64,000 bases of DNA from NCBI GenBank assembly GCA_963784135.1, contig CAWAQG010000016.1, positions 99,375 to 163,374 on the forward strand, in the 5' to 3' direction. This document shows, in pieces, positions 1 to 8,476 of this stretch (its first letter is position 1; each line of letters opens with the position of its first letter). A program made the position numbers and the translations under genes. The notes beneath the pieces were generated by a model. It was not told the origin of the DNA and made no database searches. It saw only the letters and a program-made list of their open reading frames with translations. The stretch comes from JADFXI01 sp963784135. Lineage in GTDB: Bacteria; Nitrospirota; Thermodesulfovibrionia; Thermodesulfovibrionales; Dissulfurispiraceae.

Positions 1-586
1 CTCCCCTGTCTGAATGAAAGATGCAGCCAGCAGGAGGTCTACGCCTGCCTATGGCCTGATACAGTGCCCTGATTACAAAGTCTGCTGTCAGTCGGTTGCT
101 CATGGCCCAGCCTACTACCTTCCTTGAATACAAATCAATAATCACCGCCAGGTACAGCCATCCCTCATTGGTTGAAACATACGTTATGTCTGACACCCAT
201 ACTGCATTGGGACTCGCTGCTGTGAAGTCCTGTTTCAACAGGTTCTCCGCCACCGGCAGATTGTGTTTGGAATTCGTTGTGGCCTTGAACTTCTTCGCTG
301 CCTTTGCCTTGATACCATTAACTTTCATTATCCTGGCGACCCGGTTCTTGCCACAACACAATCCCTTATCACGGAGAGCATCGGCAATCCTTGGGCTTCC
401 ATAACTGCCTTTGCTCTTCCGGTATGATTCCTTTATCTCCATAAGCAATCTTTCCTCATCCTTTCGTCTCTTTCCTTGTGGCTGCTTCTTCCACCCGTAA
501 TAGCCGCTCCGTGATACTCCCAATGCTCGGCACATCTTCATCACCCTGAATTCGGAGCGATACCGGTCCATAAAGCAATATTTCAT
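1..586 (-). CDS. IS3-family transposase orfB (DDE integrase), partial
   Basis: This is the catalytic transposase subunit of the IS. The minus-strand frame starts with an ATG overlapping the orfA stop (ATGA) and includes an HTH_21-like stretch (SRSGYYGWKK), then the rve integrase core. The first catalytic Asp is in VSDITYV and the second in FHSDRG at the window edge; the final Glu lies beyond it. In this family orfB is usually made as an OrfAB fusion through a -1 frameshift, and the A-rich end of orfA supports that here. The visible part of the frame is intact, so the copy could be functional if it is complete outside the window. Confidence 0.88.
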   Translation of the reverse strand, partial: MKYCFMDRYRSEFRVMKMCRALGVSRSGYYGWKKQPQGKRRKDEERLLMEIKESYRKSKGSYGSPRIADALRDKGLCCGKNRVARIMKVNGIKAKAAKKFKATTNSKHNLPVAENLLKQDFTAASPNAVWVSDITYVSTNEGWLYLAVIIDLYSRKVVGWAMSNRLTADFVIRALYQAIGRRRPPAGCIFHSDRG

Positions 587-891
587 TTCGGGTGTCTTGA
601 GAAGATGGCCAACGCTTTTTTTAGTATGTCACGCTCCTCTTTAAGGTTTGCGTTTTCCTTTTGAAGCCGCCTCATCTCTTCATCCTGAGGCTTTAGGCGA
701 CCTTTTCCCGGAAAGCTGCTGCCAGGATCGTCCTCATACTCACGTTTCCACCTGTGCAACTGATTCTCGTGAATCCCAAGGCTGCGGGCAACATCTGCTA
801 CTGTCCTGCCTCCCTCGGTTATCATTCGTACTGCCTCTGCTTTGAACTCCTTGTCATACTTCTTCCGGCCACTACCATTGCTGTCTTGCAT
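583..891 (-). CDS. IS3-family transposase orfA (HTH_Tnp_1)
   Basis: A 102-residue DNA-binding subunit of the IS3 transposase. The N-terminal half is a helix-turn-helix (YDKEFKAEAVRMI, VADVARSLGIHENQLHRW). The C-terminal half is a leucine-zipper-like coiled coil (MRRLQKENANLKEERDILKKAL), a standard layout for this family. It would bind the terminal inverted repeats and, fused to OrfB by frameshifting at the A-rich site in its last codons, form the active transposase. The length is normal and I see no internal damage. Confidence 0.93.
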   Translation of the reverse strand: MQDSNGSGRKKYDKEFKAEAVRMITEGGRTVADVARSLGIHENQLHRWKREYEDDPGSSFPGKGRLKPQDEEMRRLQKENANLKEERDILKKALAIFSRHPK

Positions 892-930
892 CTCACACCT
901 CCGTAGGTTATTTATTTTAACCTAACCTTT

Positions 931-960
931 CGGTGTGTCCGCTATTCCGGGGGAAGTTCA
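931..960 (-). repeat. Terminal inverted repeat of the IS3-family element
   Basis: Read on the minus strand, the end starts TGAACTTCCCCCGGAATAG, the form typical of many IS3-family ends. It lies about 40 bases upstream of the orfA start. The opposite end is not in the window, so the match could not be checked. Confidence 0.7.
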
Positions 961-972
961 GGTACTACAACA

Positions 973-1728
973 TTGGAAAAGAAAAATCCAGAGATTTTTT
1001 GTTATTGCTTTCTCTTTCTGCTCGACTATGCTATATTCTTTCTGAACATCACTAAATACACTATGGGTAATAATATTTTTTCTATGTCATGGCAAATTGA
1101 CTTTCTTAGAAAAAATGTAGCTACCAGGCTTTTATGGGCCTCCTTTATCGGCATAATATTTCATTATGCTTTTTCGCTGGTGAAGATTGTAGCCTGGCAT
1201 TGGGACGTTACACCTGTTTTCGACTTCTTTCATCCTACTGGTCCCACTCAGGAAACTATTTTCACTGTGGTATTTAATGCGTTTGTAGACATTTCCTCAG
1301 CCGTCCCTGCTGCTTTTCTCTGCGGGACTCTTCTATTCTCGCTATTAAAAGACAGGGCGGTTATTTACGGAATCTGGTCGACTTTGTTTTTTTGGGCACT
1401 CAGATTTGGTCATTTAAATTTCCATAACTTTCCTGACGTAGAAAAGAAATTTACCATTTCACTTGGCCTGCTGTTGTCGGGGTCCGTATTGATGGCAATT
1501 ACATTTTTATTAGTAAAAGTCAAAGCTGAATTACGAAGAAGAATAATGGAGGTCACCTTGAGTTGTGCTCTCATTATTATTATCATGCTTTGGCTTTTTC
1601 GGGCGGCGATAGCATCAAACACAACGCTAAATGCCGTGGCTTTTTTATTTTTTGTATTGGTAATCGCTACAGTCATAAATATTCTTATTTACATTAGGAA
1701 AGAAGGTGTGAATAATGAACAATCTTAA
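973..1728 (+). CDS. Hypothetical multi-pass membrane protein, 5' end next to an IS
   Basis: I do not recognise this protein. About six hydrophobic helices are visible across up to 251 residues, with short charged loops (for example KVKAELRRR near residue 190) and a charged tail (RKEGVNNEQS). The only start giving the full length is a TTG 12 bases from the IS end and without a clear Shine-Dalgarno site. In-frame ATGs at 1063 and 1087 are alternatives and would remove the first hydrophobic stretch. The IS may therefore have removed the true start. The gene is convergent with, and overlaps by four bases, the truncated NERD-like gene. Base composition is AT-richer than in the core genes further right, which fits an accessory origin. 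Confidence 0.55.
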   Translation: MEKKNPEIFCYCFLFLLDYAIFFLNITKYTMGNNIFSMSWQIDFLRKNVATRLLWASFIGIIFHYAFSLVKIVAWHWDVTPVFDFFHPTGPTQETIFTVVFNAFVDISSAVPAAFLCGTLLFSLLKDRAVIYGIWSTLFFWALRFGHLNFHNFPDVEKKFTISLGLLLSGSVLMAITFLLVKVKAELRRRIMEVTLSCALIIIIMLWLFRAAIASNTTLNAVAFLFFVLVIATVINILIYIRKEGVNNEQS

Positions 1729-2084
1729 ACACAAACCAGTAATGGCGGAAATGCTCTCCGGAGCATTTCAAGGTATTGCCCAACGGCCCTCTCACCTTCT
1801 CGTGCCAGTCTCAGATCATTGATCTTTCGTTTTAGAATTATTACTTTTGATGCCGAAAATAGGACAACAACCAAAGCGCAAATCGTAAACGTTATCGGCT
1901 GATAGGGCATCTTTGTGAACCATCTAACCCACTCAAAAATCGCAACCAAAATCCATAGGAATCCATATATAAGATAAAGATCAATCTCTTCACTTATGAT
2001 TTCTTTTATTTCTTCATCAATAGACTGTCCGGCATGACGAAGAGGTTTTTCTTTTATCGGCGAGCGTTTCTCTATTTTTCCCAT
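1725..2084 (-). pseudogene. Truncated NERD-type protein, N-terminal part only
   Basis: The 119-residue frame has a basic N-terminus, two hydrophobic helices (IYGFLWILVAIFEWV; PITFTICALVVVLF), a short linker and then REGERAVGQYLEMLR. The last stretch resembles the first conserved helix of nuclease-related NERD domains (G-x-x-GE-x-x-V-x-x-x-L). The frame then ends in an unrelated tail (FPPLLVCV), so the catalytic sheet is missing. The break coincides with a palindrome at 1748-1769. I infer a gene that lost its 3' part. The NERD assignment rests on one motif and the membrane-anchor layout, so it is tentative. Confidence 0.5.
1748..1769. repeat. 22-base inverted repeat at the truncation point
   Basis: GAAATGCT and AGCATTTC flank CTCCGG and form an 8-bp stem that can be extended by one pair. 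It sits where the NERD-like reading frame loses similarity and where two convergent frames meet. It has no T-run, so it is a weak terminator candidate at best. It may mark a deletion junction. Confidence 0.55.
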
Positions 2085-2204
2085 TGATTTAGTTTAAAGA
2101 TACCGAGAGGGGCTGTCAATCGATTTCCCCCCGGATCTAATCCAATGGGGAGTCAGCCAATTCTATACACAGCTTTGCATAAGGTATGTTATATTTCAAC
2201 AGAG

Positions 2205-3038
2205 ATGAACAGCGAGTTTGAAAAGCAATCTCGATCTATTGCAAACGCTTCGGGCTTCCCCTTGCAGATAAGAGTTGCCCATGTTGCTAAGGGAACCTCA
2301 CAGTGGAGAGTTTTCGTAGAGGAGCATCCTTGGCGTCTCAATCGTAATCAAAATGAGGGGTTCATTGATCTCGTTATTGAAGATTACCCCGGCACGCAGA
2401 ACATGGTTATTGAATGTAAAAGAATGCGAGAATCCGCATGGGTATTTTTGATTCCAAAATGCGGTCCTTCACCAAGATCTCATGCATGCCTATGGTACAC
2501 AAATCCCAGCCGTAACAGTCCAAACTGGGATTATTTTGGCTGGAACAACTTTCAAACCGACCCGGCATCTTATGAGTCAAAATTCTGTGCAATGTCAGGG
2601 CAAGACCATGGACGGCATAACATTCTCGAAAAAACTGCCTCTGAATTGATTCAAGCAACAGAGGCTTTAGCTTTTCAAGATAAAGAGATAGCGGAACAAC
2701 ATGCATTTAAAGGAAAAACACTTGACGAGAGAAGAATTCTTGGATTCTCTTTGACCAAAATATATGTTCCTGTAATTGTTACTACAGCAGAACTGAGAGT
2801 CGCTTTTTTTGATGCGAGTTCAGTGTCTCTCGCTGAGGGTTCTCTTGATGACAATGCAACTTTTGAAACGGTTCCATATATTCGTTTTAGAAAAAGTTTC
2901 TCAAGTAAATCTGCATATCCGGAAGATGCTCTTTCACTTAAAGATGAATACACTGCAAACGAACGAACTGTTTTTGTTGTAAATGCAGAGAGATTCGGAG
3001 AATTCCTCAACCAGTGGGAGATTGAGCGTCGTCTATGA
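2205..3038 (+). CDS. Hypothetical protein with a PD-(D/E)xK nuclease-like core
   Basis: I do not recognise the family. The start is set at the ATG of MNSEFEKQS; an upstream in-frame ATG at 2145 is possible but the extra residues look non-coding. Around residues 50-75 the pattern GFIDLVIED followed by NMVIECKR fits strand-Asp and strand-ExK of a PD-(D/E)xK nuclease (D near 55, E and K near 70). Downstream there is an aromatic segment (WDYFGWNNF) and a helical stretch with many Glu and Lys residues, then a mixed alpha/beta C-terminus. No methyltransferase is adjacent. It could be an orphan restriction-type or repair nuclease. Low GC and the IS nearby suggest transfer. Confidence 0.6.
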   Translation: MNSEFEKQSRSIANASGFPLQIRVAHVAKGTSQWRVFVEEHPWRLNRNQNEGFIDLVIEDYPGTQNMVIECKRMRESAWVFLIPKCGPSPRSHACLWYTNPSRNSPNWDYFGWNNFQTDPASYESKFCAMSGQDHGRHNILEKTASELIQATEALAFQDKEIAEQHAFKGKTLDERRILGFSLTKIYVPVIVTTAELRVAFFDASSVSLAEGSLDDNATFETVPYIRFRKSFSSKSAYPEDALSLKDEYTANERTVFVVNAERFGEFLNQWEIERRL

Positions 3039-3146
3039 GCCCATGCACGAAGCGACATATTAGGGTTCCTCAAGGTGACAAGCTATCATTCCCATCGCAA
3101 TTCCCGAACAACATTATAGATAGCGGGGAACTGTAAGGGGTGTCTC

Positions 3147-3398
3147 ATGGTGTCAGACATTACGACTTCAGTTGCGGGATTGGCGCTGGGCATAGGACTT
3201 ACTTACGTCTTTATTCACTACGTTAACGCGTGCCATATCTGGTTTGCGCTGCTCTTTCTTGCCGGCTCAACGGTTGCTGCCATGGGTGGACTTTTTCTTG
3301 CGTGGCCGTTTACTCATCACATTGAACTACCCATGCTCACCGGCGTCCTTTTATGGAGCGGCCTTTGGGTGTGCCTTTTTGTACAAAATACCTCATAG
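3147..3398 (+). CDS. Small hypothetical membrane protein
   Basis: An 83-residue frame made almost entirely of three hydrophobic helices (roughly residues 7-26, 30-52 and 60-78) with short loops (HHIELP). A purine-rich AAGGGG precedes the ATG at about 8 bases, so the start is credible. I know no family for it. It stands alone between the nuclease-like gene and the tRNA-Met, on the same strand as the former with a gap of about 110 bases. Confidence 0.6.
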   Translation: MVSDITTSVAGLALGIGLTYVFIHYVNACHIWFALLFLAGSTVAAMGGLFLAWPFTHHIELPMLTGVLLWSGLWVCLFVQNTS

Positions 3399-3508
3399 GC
3401 TATACTTCTGAAATTAGCTGGTAGCAACGATACATTTTTTACGATTCACATCAAAATAGTCCCAAACGATATTTGTTCACGAAATACTAAAAACATGTCT
3501 CATGAAAA

Positions 3509-3589
3509 ATTGGAAGCAAGCTTTGACATATGGACATTGGAAGCAGCTTTTGTCATCAGCAAATTGGAAGTTCTCAATGTCATTTACGA
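3509..3589. repeat. Three degenerate 27-bp tandem repeats
   Basis: ATTGGAAG recurs at 3509, 3536 and 3563, exactly 27 bases apart each time. Each unit also has TGACAT or TGTCAT at about position 16-21. Units 1 and 2 share GCAAGCTTT or GCAGCTTTT; unit 3 has diverged. The array lies just beyond the 3' end of tRNA-Met. There are only three units and no unique spacers, so it is not a CRISPR. Confidence 0.6.
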
Positions 3590-3620
3590 CAAAAGATGGG
3601 TAAAGTAACACAAAGAAACA

Positions 3621-3694
3621 TGGCGGTGCAGGGAATCGAACCCCGGACACTGCGGATATGAGCCGCATGCTCTAACCGTCTGAGCTACACCGCC
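3621..3694 (-). tRNA. tRNA-Met (CAT anticodon)
   Basis: On the minus strand a full cloverleaf is readable: acceptor GGCGGTG pairs with CACCGCC, the D-arm contains AGCTCAGACGGTTAGAGC, the anticodon loop is CTCATAT, and the T-arm contains GGGGTTCGATTCCC. The discriminator base is A and no CCA is encoded. The CAT anticodon with this body looks like elongator Met. A tRNA-Ile2 read by lysidine modification cannot be fully excluded from sequence alone. Confidence 0.93.
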
Positions 3695-3911
3695 TTTCTC
3701 TAATGCAGCTTATAATTATACCAAACAGCAGAATTATAAGGCAATTTCGTAATCTCTCATTAATTCCACTTGTATTCTCGTCTTTAGCCATGATATTGTT
3801 TCTTTAATGGCCATCAAGGGGATTAGCTGAAGTTTTTTGAAGGATTGAGAAATGCGAAACAGGTTGGGTGAAAGCTAAATAAAGCTTTTCCAGTTTTTAG
3901 AGACCCTGCCC

Positions 3912-6397
3912 ATGGGGATTTTTGTCCTGGACGCACAAGGAAAATCCTGCTATGCAAATATAAAAGCACAGGAAATCCTCGGCAAAGGAGTAACGGAAGA
4001 CATCCAGCCCGGTCAGTTGTCCGATACCTTTAATGCATACGTAGCCGGTACAGACCGTAAATACCCGGTAGAAGAAATGCCCATCGTTCGGGCGCTTGCA
4101 GGTGAAACCGTCACTGTTGATGATATAGAGATACGCAGAGGTGACAGAAGCGTCTATCTTGAAGTCACCGGGTATCCTGTTTATGACGTAAAAGGCCCGC
4201 TTCTTTATGCCGTTGCCGCCTGCACCGATATTACCCGCCTTAAAGAAACCGATGCCTACCGTGTGAGTTACATTGAGAAACTCGAAGGGTTTGCCAGCCA
4301 GTTGATGATTGCGGAAGAGCAGCTGAAAAAATCCTATGAAACAACCAGGAGCATGATTGAGATGGCGCCGCTGGGCATTATTGTTATGAACGAGGACGGC
4401 TACGTCGATTACGTCAACAAGGCGATGCTTGACCTCGGCGGAGCGACCGAGCTGCAGTTGAAAAGCACGAATTTGCTGGAACTTCCAACATACCAGGAAA
4501 AAGGTCTGGACCGCTCAATAAAAGATGTCTTCAAGGGAGTAACTTTCACCAGTGAAGAAATTGAATACACTTCATATTTTGGCGGCAAAACAAGCGTTAG
4601 AAAATTCACGGGCATTCCTTTCTGCGAGGGGCGGAACAAAAAAGCACTGATTTTTATCGAAGACCTGACCGAACAGAAGAAGGCTGAAAATGTTTTGCGC
4701 CAGGCAAAACAGGACTGGGAGAACACCTTCAACTCCATTGCCGATATGATTACCATTCATGACCGTGAATTCAATATCGTGCACGCAAATACCGCTGCAA
4801 AGAGATTCTCCAGTCTGGATTTGTAGGCGACGCCAAGGCCAAATGTTATGAGCATTTTCACGGGGACAAAGAGCCTCACAAGGAATGGCCGGGCTGCGGA
4901 TGCCTTATGACCGGCAAATATACGGTTTCAGAGATGTTCGAACCTCACCTTAAAAAATTCATCGAGGTGCGGGCAACTCCCGCGTTTTGATGCAAAAAGA
5001 GATATCACCGGCGTAATCCATGTTGTACGTGACATACCGAACGTAAAAAGCTCGAAAAAGATCTCATTCATCAGGCGCTCTATGACACCCTCACCAATCT
5101 GCCCAACAGGTTTCTCCTGCTTGACCGCATTCAAAACCTTTATGACTACCGGAAGAGACAGAAAGATTTGTTGTTCGCTGTTCTTTTCATTGACCTGGAC
5201 AACTTCAAGAAAATTAATGACAGCCTTGGGCACATGATAGGGGATGAGCTGCTCCTTTCCGTGGCGCAGCGCCTGCTGGAATTCACAAGACCCGGTGATA
5301 CCACCTCCCGTTTTGGAGGCGATGAGTTTGTCATCCTCCTGGACGACCTTGTAAATGAGGAGCATGCCGTAAGCGTGGCCGAAAGAATTCATGAAGCCAT
5401 GTTCTCGGCATTTAACCTTAACGGACATGAAGTTTTTATCTCCGCAAGCATCGGCATCGCCCTGTCCGACAGTTCTGCTTACAAACCGGAGGACCTGCTG
5501 CGCAACGCCGACATAGCGATGTACCATGCCAAAACTGCCGGCAAATCACGATATTCTCTTTTTGACAAGAGTATGCATGCGGAGGCCATTGATGCCCTGA
5601 CCATCGAGAATGACCTCCGGAAGGCTATTCACCGCAATGAACTGCTCGTCTACTACCAGCCTATTGTGGATATTCATACGAAGCGGGTGGTCGGGTTCGA
5701 GGCCCTGGCCAGATGGCAGCATCCCGTGCGGGGGTTCATCCCGCCTGTCAAATTCATCCCGATTGCGGAAAACGCCGGCCTGATAGAAGCGATAGGCGTA
5801 TTCGTGCTGAAAAATGCCTGCAGGCATATCAATCAGATGAACACCCACTTCCCTCATGTCCCCCCTCTTTATGTAAGCGTGAATTTGTCGGCAAAACAGT
5901 TCAACAACAAGCTCCCCACTCTTGTTGCCGCAGCGCTCGCGGAATCATCTTTGGAGAGCGGTAATTTGCGGCTTGAGATCACCGAGGGCACTATCATGGA
6001 AAACATCTTCATGGCGTCTTCTATTTTGCATGGTTTAAAAGCAATGGGCGTGCAGGTATACCTTGATGACTTCGGCACGGGATATTCCTCTCTTAACTAT
6101 CTGCATAAATTCCCGGTAAACGCATTGAAAATAGACCCGTCATTTACGAGGAACATCCAGGTGGACAAGCAGGCCCAGGAGATCTTGAAATCAATACTGG
6201 TGCTGGCAAACAGCCTCGAAATGAAAATGATCATAGAGGGAGTGGAAGACCAGGAGCAGCTCAACACCTTCAAAAATCTTAACTGCCAGTTCATACAAGG
6301 CTATTTATACTCACAGCCTTTGCCGACGAATGAGTTGATTGCTTTTATGGAGCAAGCGGAAGGATTTGTTGAGAAGGTTACTGATAATTTGAGTTAA
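3912..6397 (+). pseudogene. PAS-PAS-PAS-GGDEF-EAL c-di-GMP protein, split by frameshifts
   Basis: This is a c-di-GMP signalling protein in three reading frames. 3912-4826 encodes two PAS domains (LPMGIFVLDAQG; APLGIIVMNEDG) and the start of a third. That third PAS continues in another frame at about 4827-4985 (AKCYEHFHGDKEPHKEW, a heme-PAS-like motif). The C-terminal frame holds GGDEF (RFGGDEF, with inhibitory-site RPGD upstream) and EAL (GFEALARW, DDFGTGYSS, EGVEDQ), both with catalytic motifs intact. Breaks at about 4815, 4985 and 5035 are each explained by one base. The N-terminus lacks a ribosome site at the first ATG, so the true start may also be lost. If the breaks are sequencing errors, this is one bifunctional cyclase/phosphodiesterase. 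It converges with the methyltransferase gene, the stops overlapping. Confidence 0.82.
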
Positions 6398-7380
6398 GCC
6401 GGCTTTTGTGCTGCCACAAGACAGTCCATGCCTTCGCCGTACCGCACCTGCTGCACATTCGCAAATCCTGCCCTTTCGAGCCCGTCTTTGATTTCTTTGA
6501 AGGTATAGGTGTCCCCACCTTGCGTGTTTACGAGCATATTGATTGCGAACATTGCGCCTGCGGGAGGTTTCGTACGGGACTCGTCCATGATGTGGTCCCG
6601 GATCAGCAGTGTTCCGCCGGGTTCCAGCGCCCTGAATATCCTGGTGTATAGATCCAGATTTTTCTCCTCGCTGTTTTGATGGATGATCGCCGACAGGAGT
6701 GCCAGATCACATCCTTTGGGAAGTTCGTCCTCGTAAAAGTTCCCGGCAACGAGATCAACACGGTTTTCGGTCCCTTCCTTTAACAGTCTTTCTCGCGCCA
6801 TGGGAATTACATTCCCAAGATCGAAAAGCACCGCCGTCATTACCGGGTTGCGGCGCAGGAAGGCGATGGTGTAAGTACCGGAGGCTCCGCCGACATCGAG
6901 CAAACGTTTAAATCGGCCAAGGTCGTAATCTTCGGCTATTTTTTGGGCGAGTTCCCGGCCCACGACATGCATGGCGCCGATGAAAGACTTCCAGCTCTCG
7001 TCATCCATGTGAATACCCGGATCCAGTCCGGAATGTCCGCCTTCCTTCACAACTTCCGTGAGATTGCTCCATGTGTCCCACAGGCGGTCCATGTGCAGGG
7101 CCATCGGCAGGACAGTTTGCGGATGGAGCGATGAATAGAACGCGCCGTTTTCCGTTGGCTTATAGACGCTGTCCTGCTTTTCGAGCAGGCCGAAGGTGAC
7201 GAGGCAGTCCAGAACTCTGGTAGTTGCACGTGTGTCAAGCCCCTTCTCCCCGGCGAGTTCCCCGGCACTGCACGGTTTTTCATCGAGGCGGGTGAAGAAA
7301 TCAAGTTTTGCCGCAGTCAAAATCACGCGGCTTTTCATGAACCCTCTGGCTTCAGCTATAACGACATCCGCCTGTCCCAA
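6394..7380 (-). CDS. SAM-dependent O-methyltransferase (family 2 type)
   Basis: A class I methyltransferase resembling plant/actinobacterial O-methyltransferases (hydroxyindole type). An N-terminal winged-helix dimerisation region (FMKSRVILTAAKLDFF) precedes the SAM-binding motif LLDVGGASGTYT, the acidic LFDLGNV loop and the C-terminal LEPGGTLLIRDH strand. I place the start at TTG 7380 because GGGAGG lies six bases upstream, immediately after the aroF stop; the longer ATG frame would overlap aroF by 60 bases. It is the last gene of the pheA-hisC-aroF run, a position where tyrA is often found in related operons, so an aromatic substrate is a reasonable guess. The substrate itself cannot be read from sequence. 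Confidence 0.8.
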   Translation of the reverse strand: MGQADVVIAEARGFMKSRVILTAAKLDFFTRLDEKPCSAGELAGEKGLDTRATTRVLDCLVTFGLLEKQDSVYKPTENGAFYSSLHPQTVLPMALHMDRLWDTWSNLTEVVKEGGHSGLDPGIHMDDESWKSFIGAMHVVGRELAQKIAEDYDLGRFKRLLDVGGASGTYTIAFLRRNPVMTAVLFDLGNVIPMARERLLKEGTENRVDLVAGNFYEDELPKGCDLALLSAIIHQNSEEKNLDLYTRIFRALEPGGTLLIRDHIMDESRTKPPAGAMFAINMLVNTQGGDTYTFKEIKDGLERAGFANVQQVRYGEGMDCLVAAQKPA

Positions 7381-7391
7381 TATCCGCCTCC

Positions 7392-8417
7392 CTATATTTC
7401 TCTTCCGACTGCCTGGGCCACCGGTTTCAATTCCTGCATGAGCTTTGCAAAGCAATCCGGCCGCAGAGATTGTTCTCCATCGGAAAATGCTTCTTCCGGG
7501 TTTGTATGGACCTCAATGATAAGCGCATCGGCCCCTGCCGCAACTGCGGCTTTTGCCATAGGGGCAACGAGGTCCCATTTGCCGACGCCGTGACTCGGAT
7601 CTACAACAACAGGGAGGTGAGTGAGTTGTTTGAGGACCGGCACAGCGCTGAGGTCAAGTGTATTTCTGGTGGCAGTCTCAAACGTCCTGATACCCCGTTC
7701 GCATAGCATGACATTATGGTTGCCGCGGGACATGATGTATTCAGCGGACATTAGCCATTCTTTAATAGTAGAGGAGAGCCCGCGTTTCAACAGTACCGGC
7801 TTGTTGACCGCGCCTACCTCAAGAAGGAGCCTGAAGTTCTGCATGTTCCTCGCGCCGATCTGGATAATATCGGCGTATTCAATAATTTTGTCAATATCAC
7901 GCGGGTCCATAATTTCGGTAACGACGGGGAGCCCTGTTTTTTTGCTCGCCTCGGCAAGATATTTGAGTCCTTCCTCACCCAGACCCTGGAAGGAATAGGG
8001 GGATGTCCTCGGCTTGTACGCGCCGCCCCTTAAGAATGTGGCGCCGGCATCTTTTACCTTTTCAGCAATGTTCGTAAGAATTGTCTTGTTCTCCACCGCG
8101 CAGGGACCGGCGATGACCTGGATTTTTTTCCCGCCGATGACAGTCCCTTTCACCGTTATTTCAGTGTTTTCTTTTTTGAAGTCGCGGCTTGCGAGCTTGT
8201 AAGGCTTCAATATGCGCACCATATTTTCAACGCCGGTCATCGCCCTGATCGCGTCTTCTTCATCTTCAGTGACCTGGGAGGTATCGCCGATAACACCGAT
8301 GATCGTCCGCTCTGTGCCCTGCGATACGTTTGCCTTCAGTCCTTTGCTCTCAAGTTTTTTGAGAATGTGTCTGATATCTTCGCCGGAAGTATCAGGCTTC
8401 AGAACGATAATGTCCAT
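7392..8417 (-). CDS. aroF: 3-deoxy-7-phosphoheptulonate synthase (DAHP synthase, class I-beta)
   Basis: Catalyses the first step of the shikimate pathway, joining PEP and erythrose 4-phosphate. The N-terminal 70 residues form the ferredoxin-like regulatory domain (MDIIVLKPDTSGEDI) typical of the beta-type enzymes. The TIM barrel follows, with the conserved IAGPCAVEN, RGGAYKPRTSPYSFQG, LLKRG and VVVDPSHGVGKWD motifs. Length (341) is normal and the frame intact. It lies third in a leftward operon after pheA and hisC, which places the start and end of phenylalanine supply under one transcript. The fused domain suggests feedback control by an aromatic amino acid. Confidence 0.95.
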   Translation of the reverse strand: MDIIVLKPDTSGEDIRHILKKLESKGLKANVSQGTERTIIGVIGDTSQVTEDEEDAIRAMTGVENMVRILKPYKLASRDFKKENTEITVKGTVIGGKKIQVIAGPCAVENKTILTNIAEKVKDAGATFLRGGAYKPRTSPYSFQGLGEEGLKYLAEASKKTGLPVVTEIMDPRDIDKIIEYADIIQIGARNMQNFRLLLEVGAVNKPVLLKRGLSSTIKEWLMSAEYIMSRGNHNVMLCERGIRTFETATRNTLDLSAVPVLKQLTHLPVVVDPSHGVGKWDLVAPMAKAAVAAGADALIIEVHTNPEEAFSDGEQSLRPDCFAKLMQELKPVAQAVGREI

Positions 8418-8439
8418 GGATTTTTCTCCTTTGTTTGTG

Positions 8440-8476
8440 TAATAGGCAATAGGCTATTGCCTGTTGCCTATTGCCA
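8440..8476. repeat. GCCTATTGCC-type short repeat, copy 1
   Basis: The text around 8443-8475 is built from CAATAGGCAATAGG and its complement GCCTATTGCC. The same decamer recurs at about 10755-10775 and 18505-18530. Here it also encodes the last residues of HisC (AIGNRQ). Confidence 0.6.

Larger units (their letters stand above)
1..960 (-). mobile_element. IS3-family insertion sequence, cut by the window start
   Basis: A two-frame transposase (orfA and orfB) is read leftward and is bounded on the right by a terminal end beginning TGAACTTCCCCCGG on the minus strand at 947-960. An A7 stretch near the end of orfA (about 608-614) is a plausible -1 slippage site, as in the IS3 family. The other end of the element lies outside the window, so its length and target duplication cannot be read. 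The right end sits only 12 bases from the next open frame, so the insertion may have cut into that gene or its promoter. Confidence 0.9.

Noticed and set aside
3509..3589. Possible CRISPR array
   Set aside because: There are only three degenerate units in direct tandem, with no unique spacers and no cas genes.
5168..6397. A separate, stand-alone GGDEF-EAL gene
   Set aside because: The upstream frames hold the matching PAS parts and the linker, so this is the end of one split gene.
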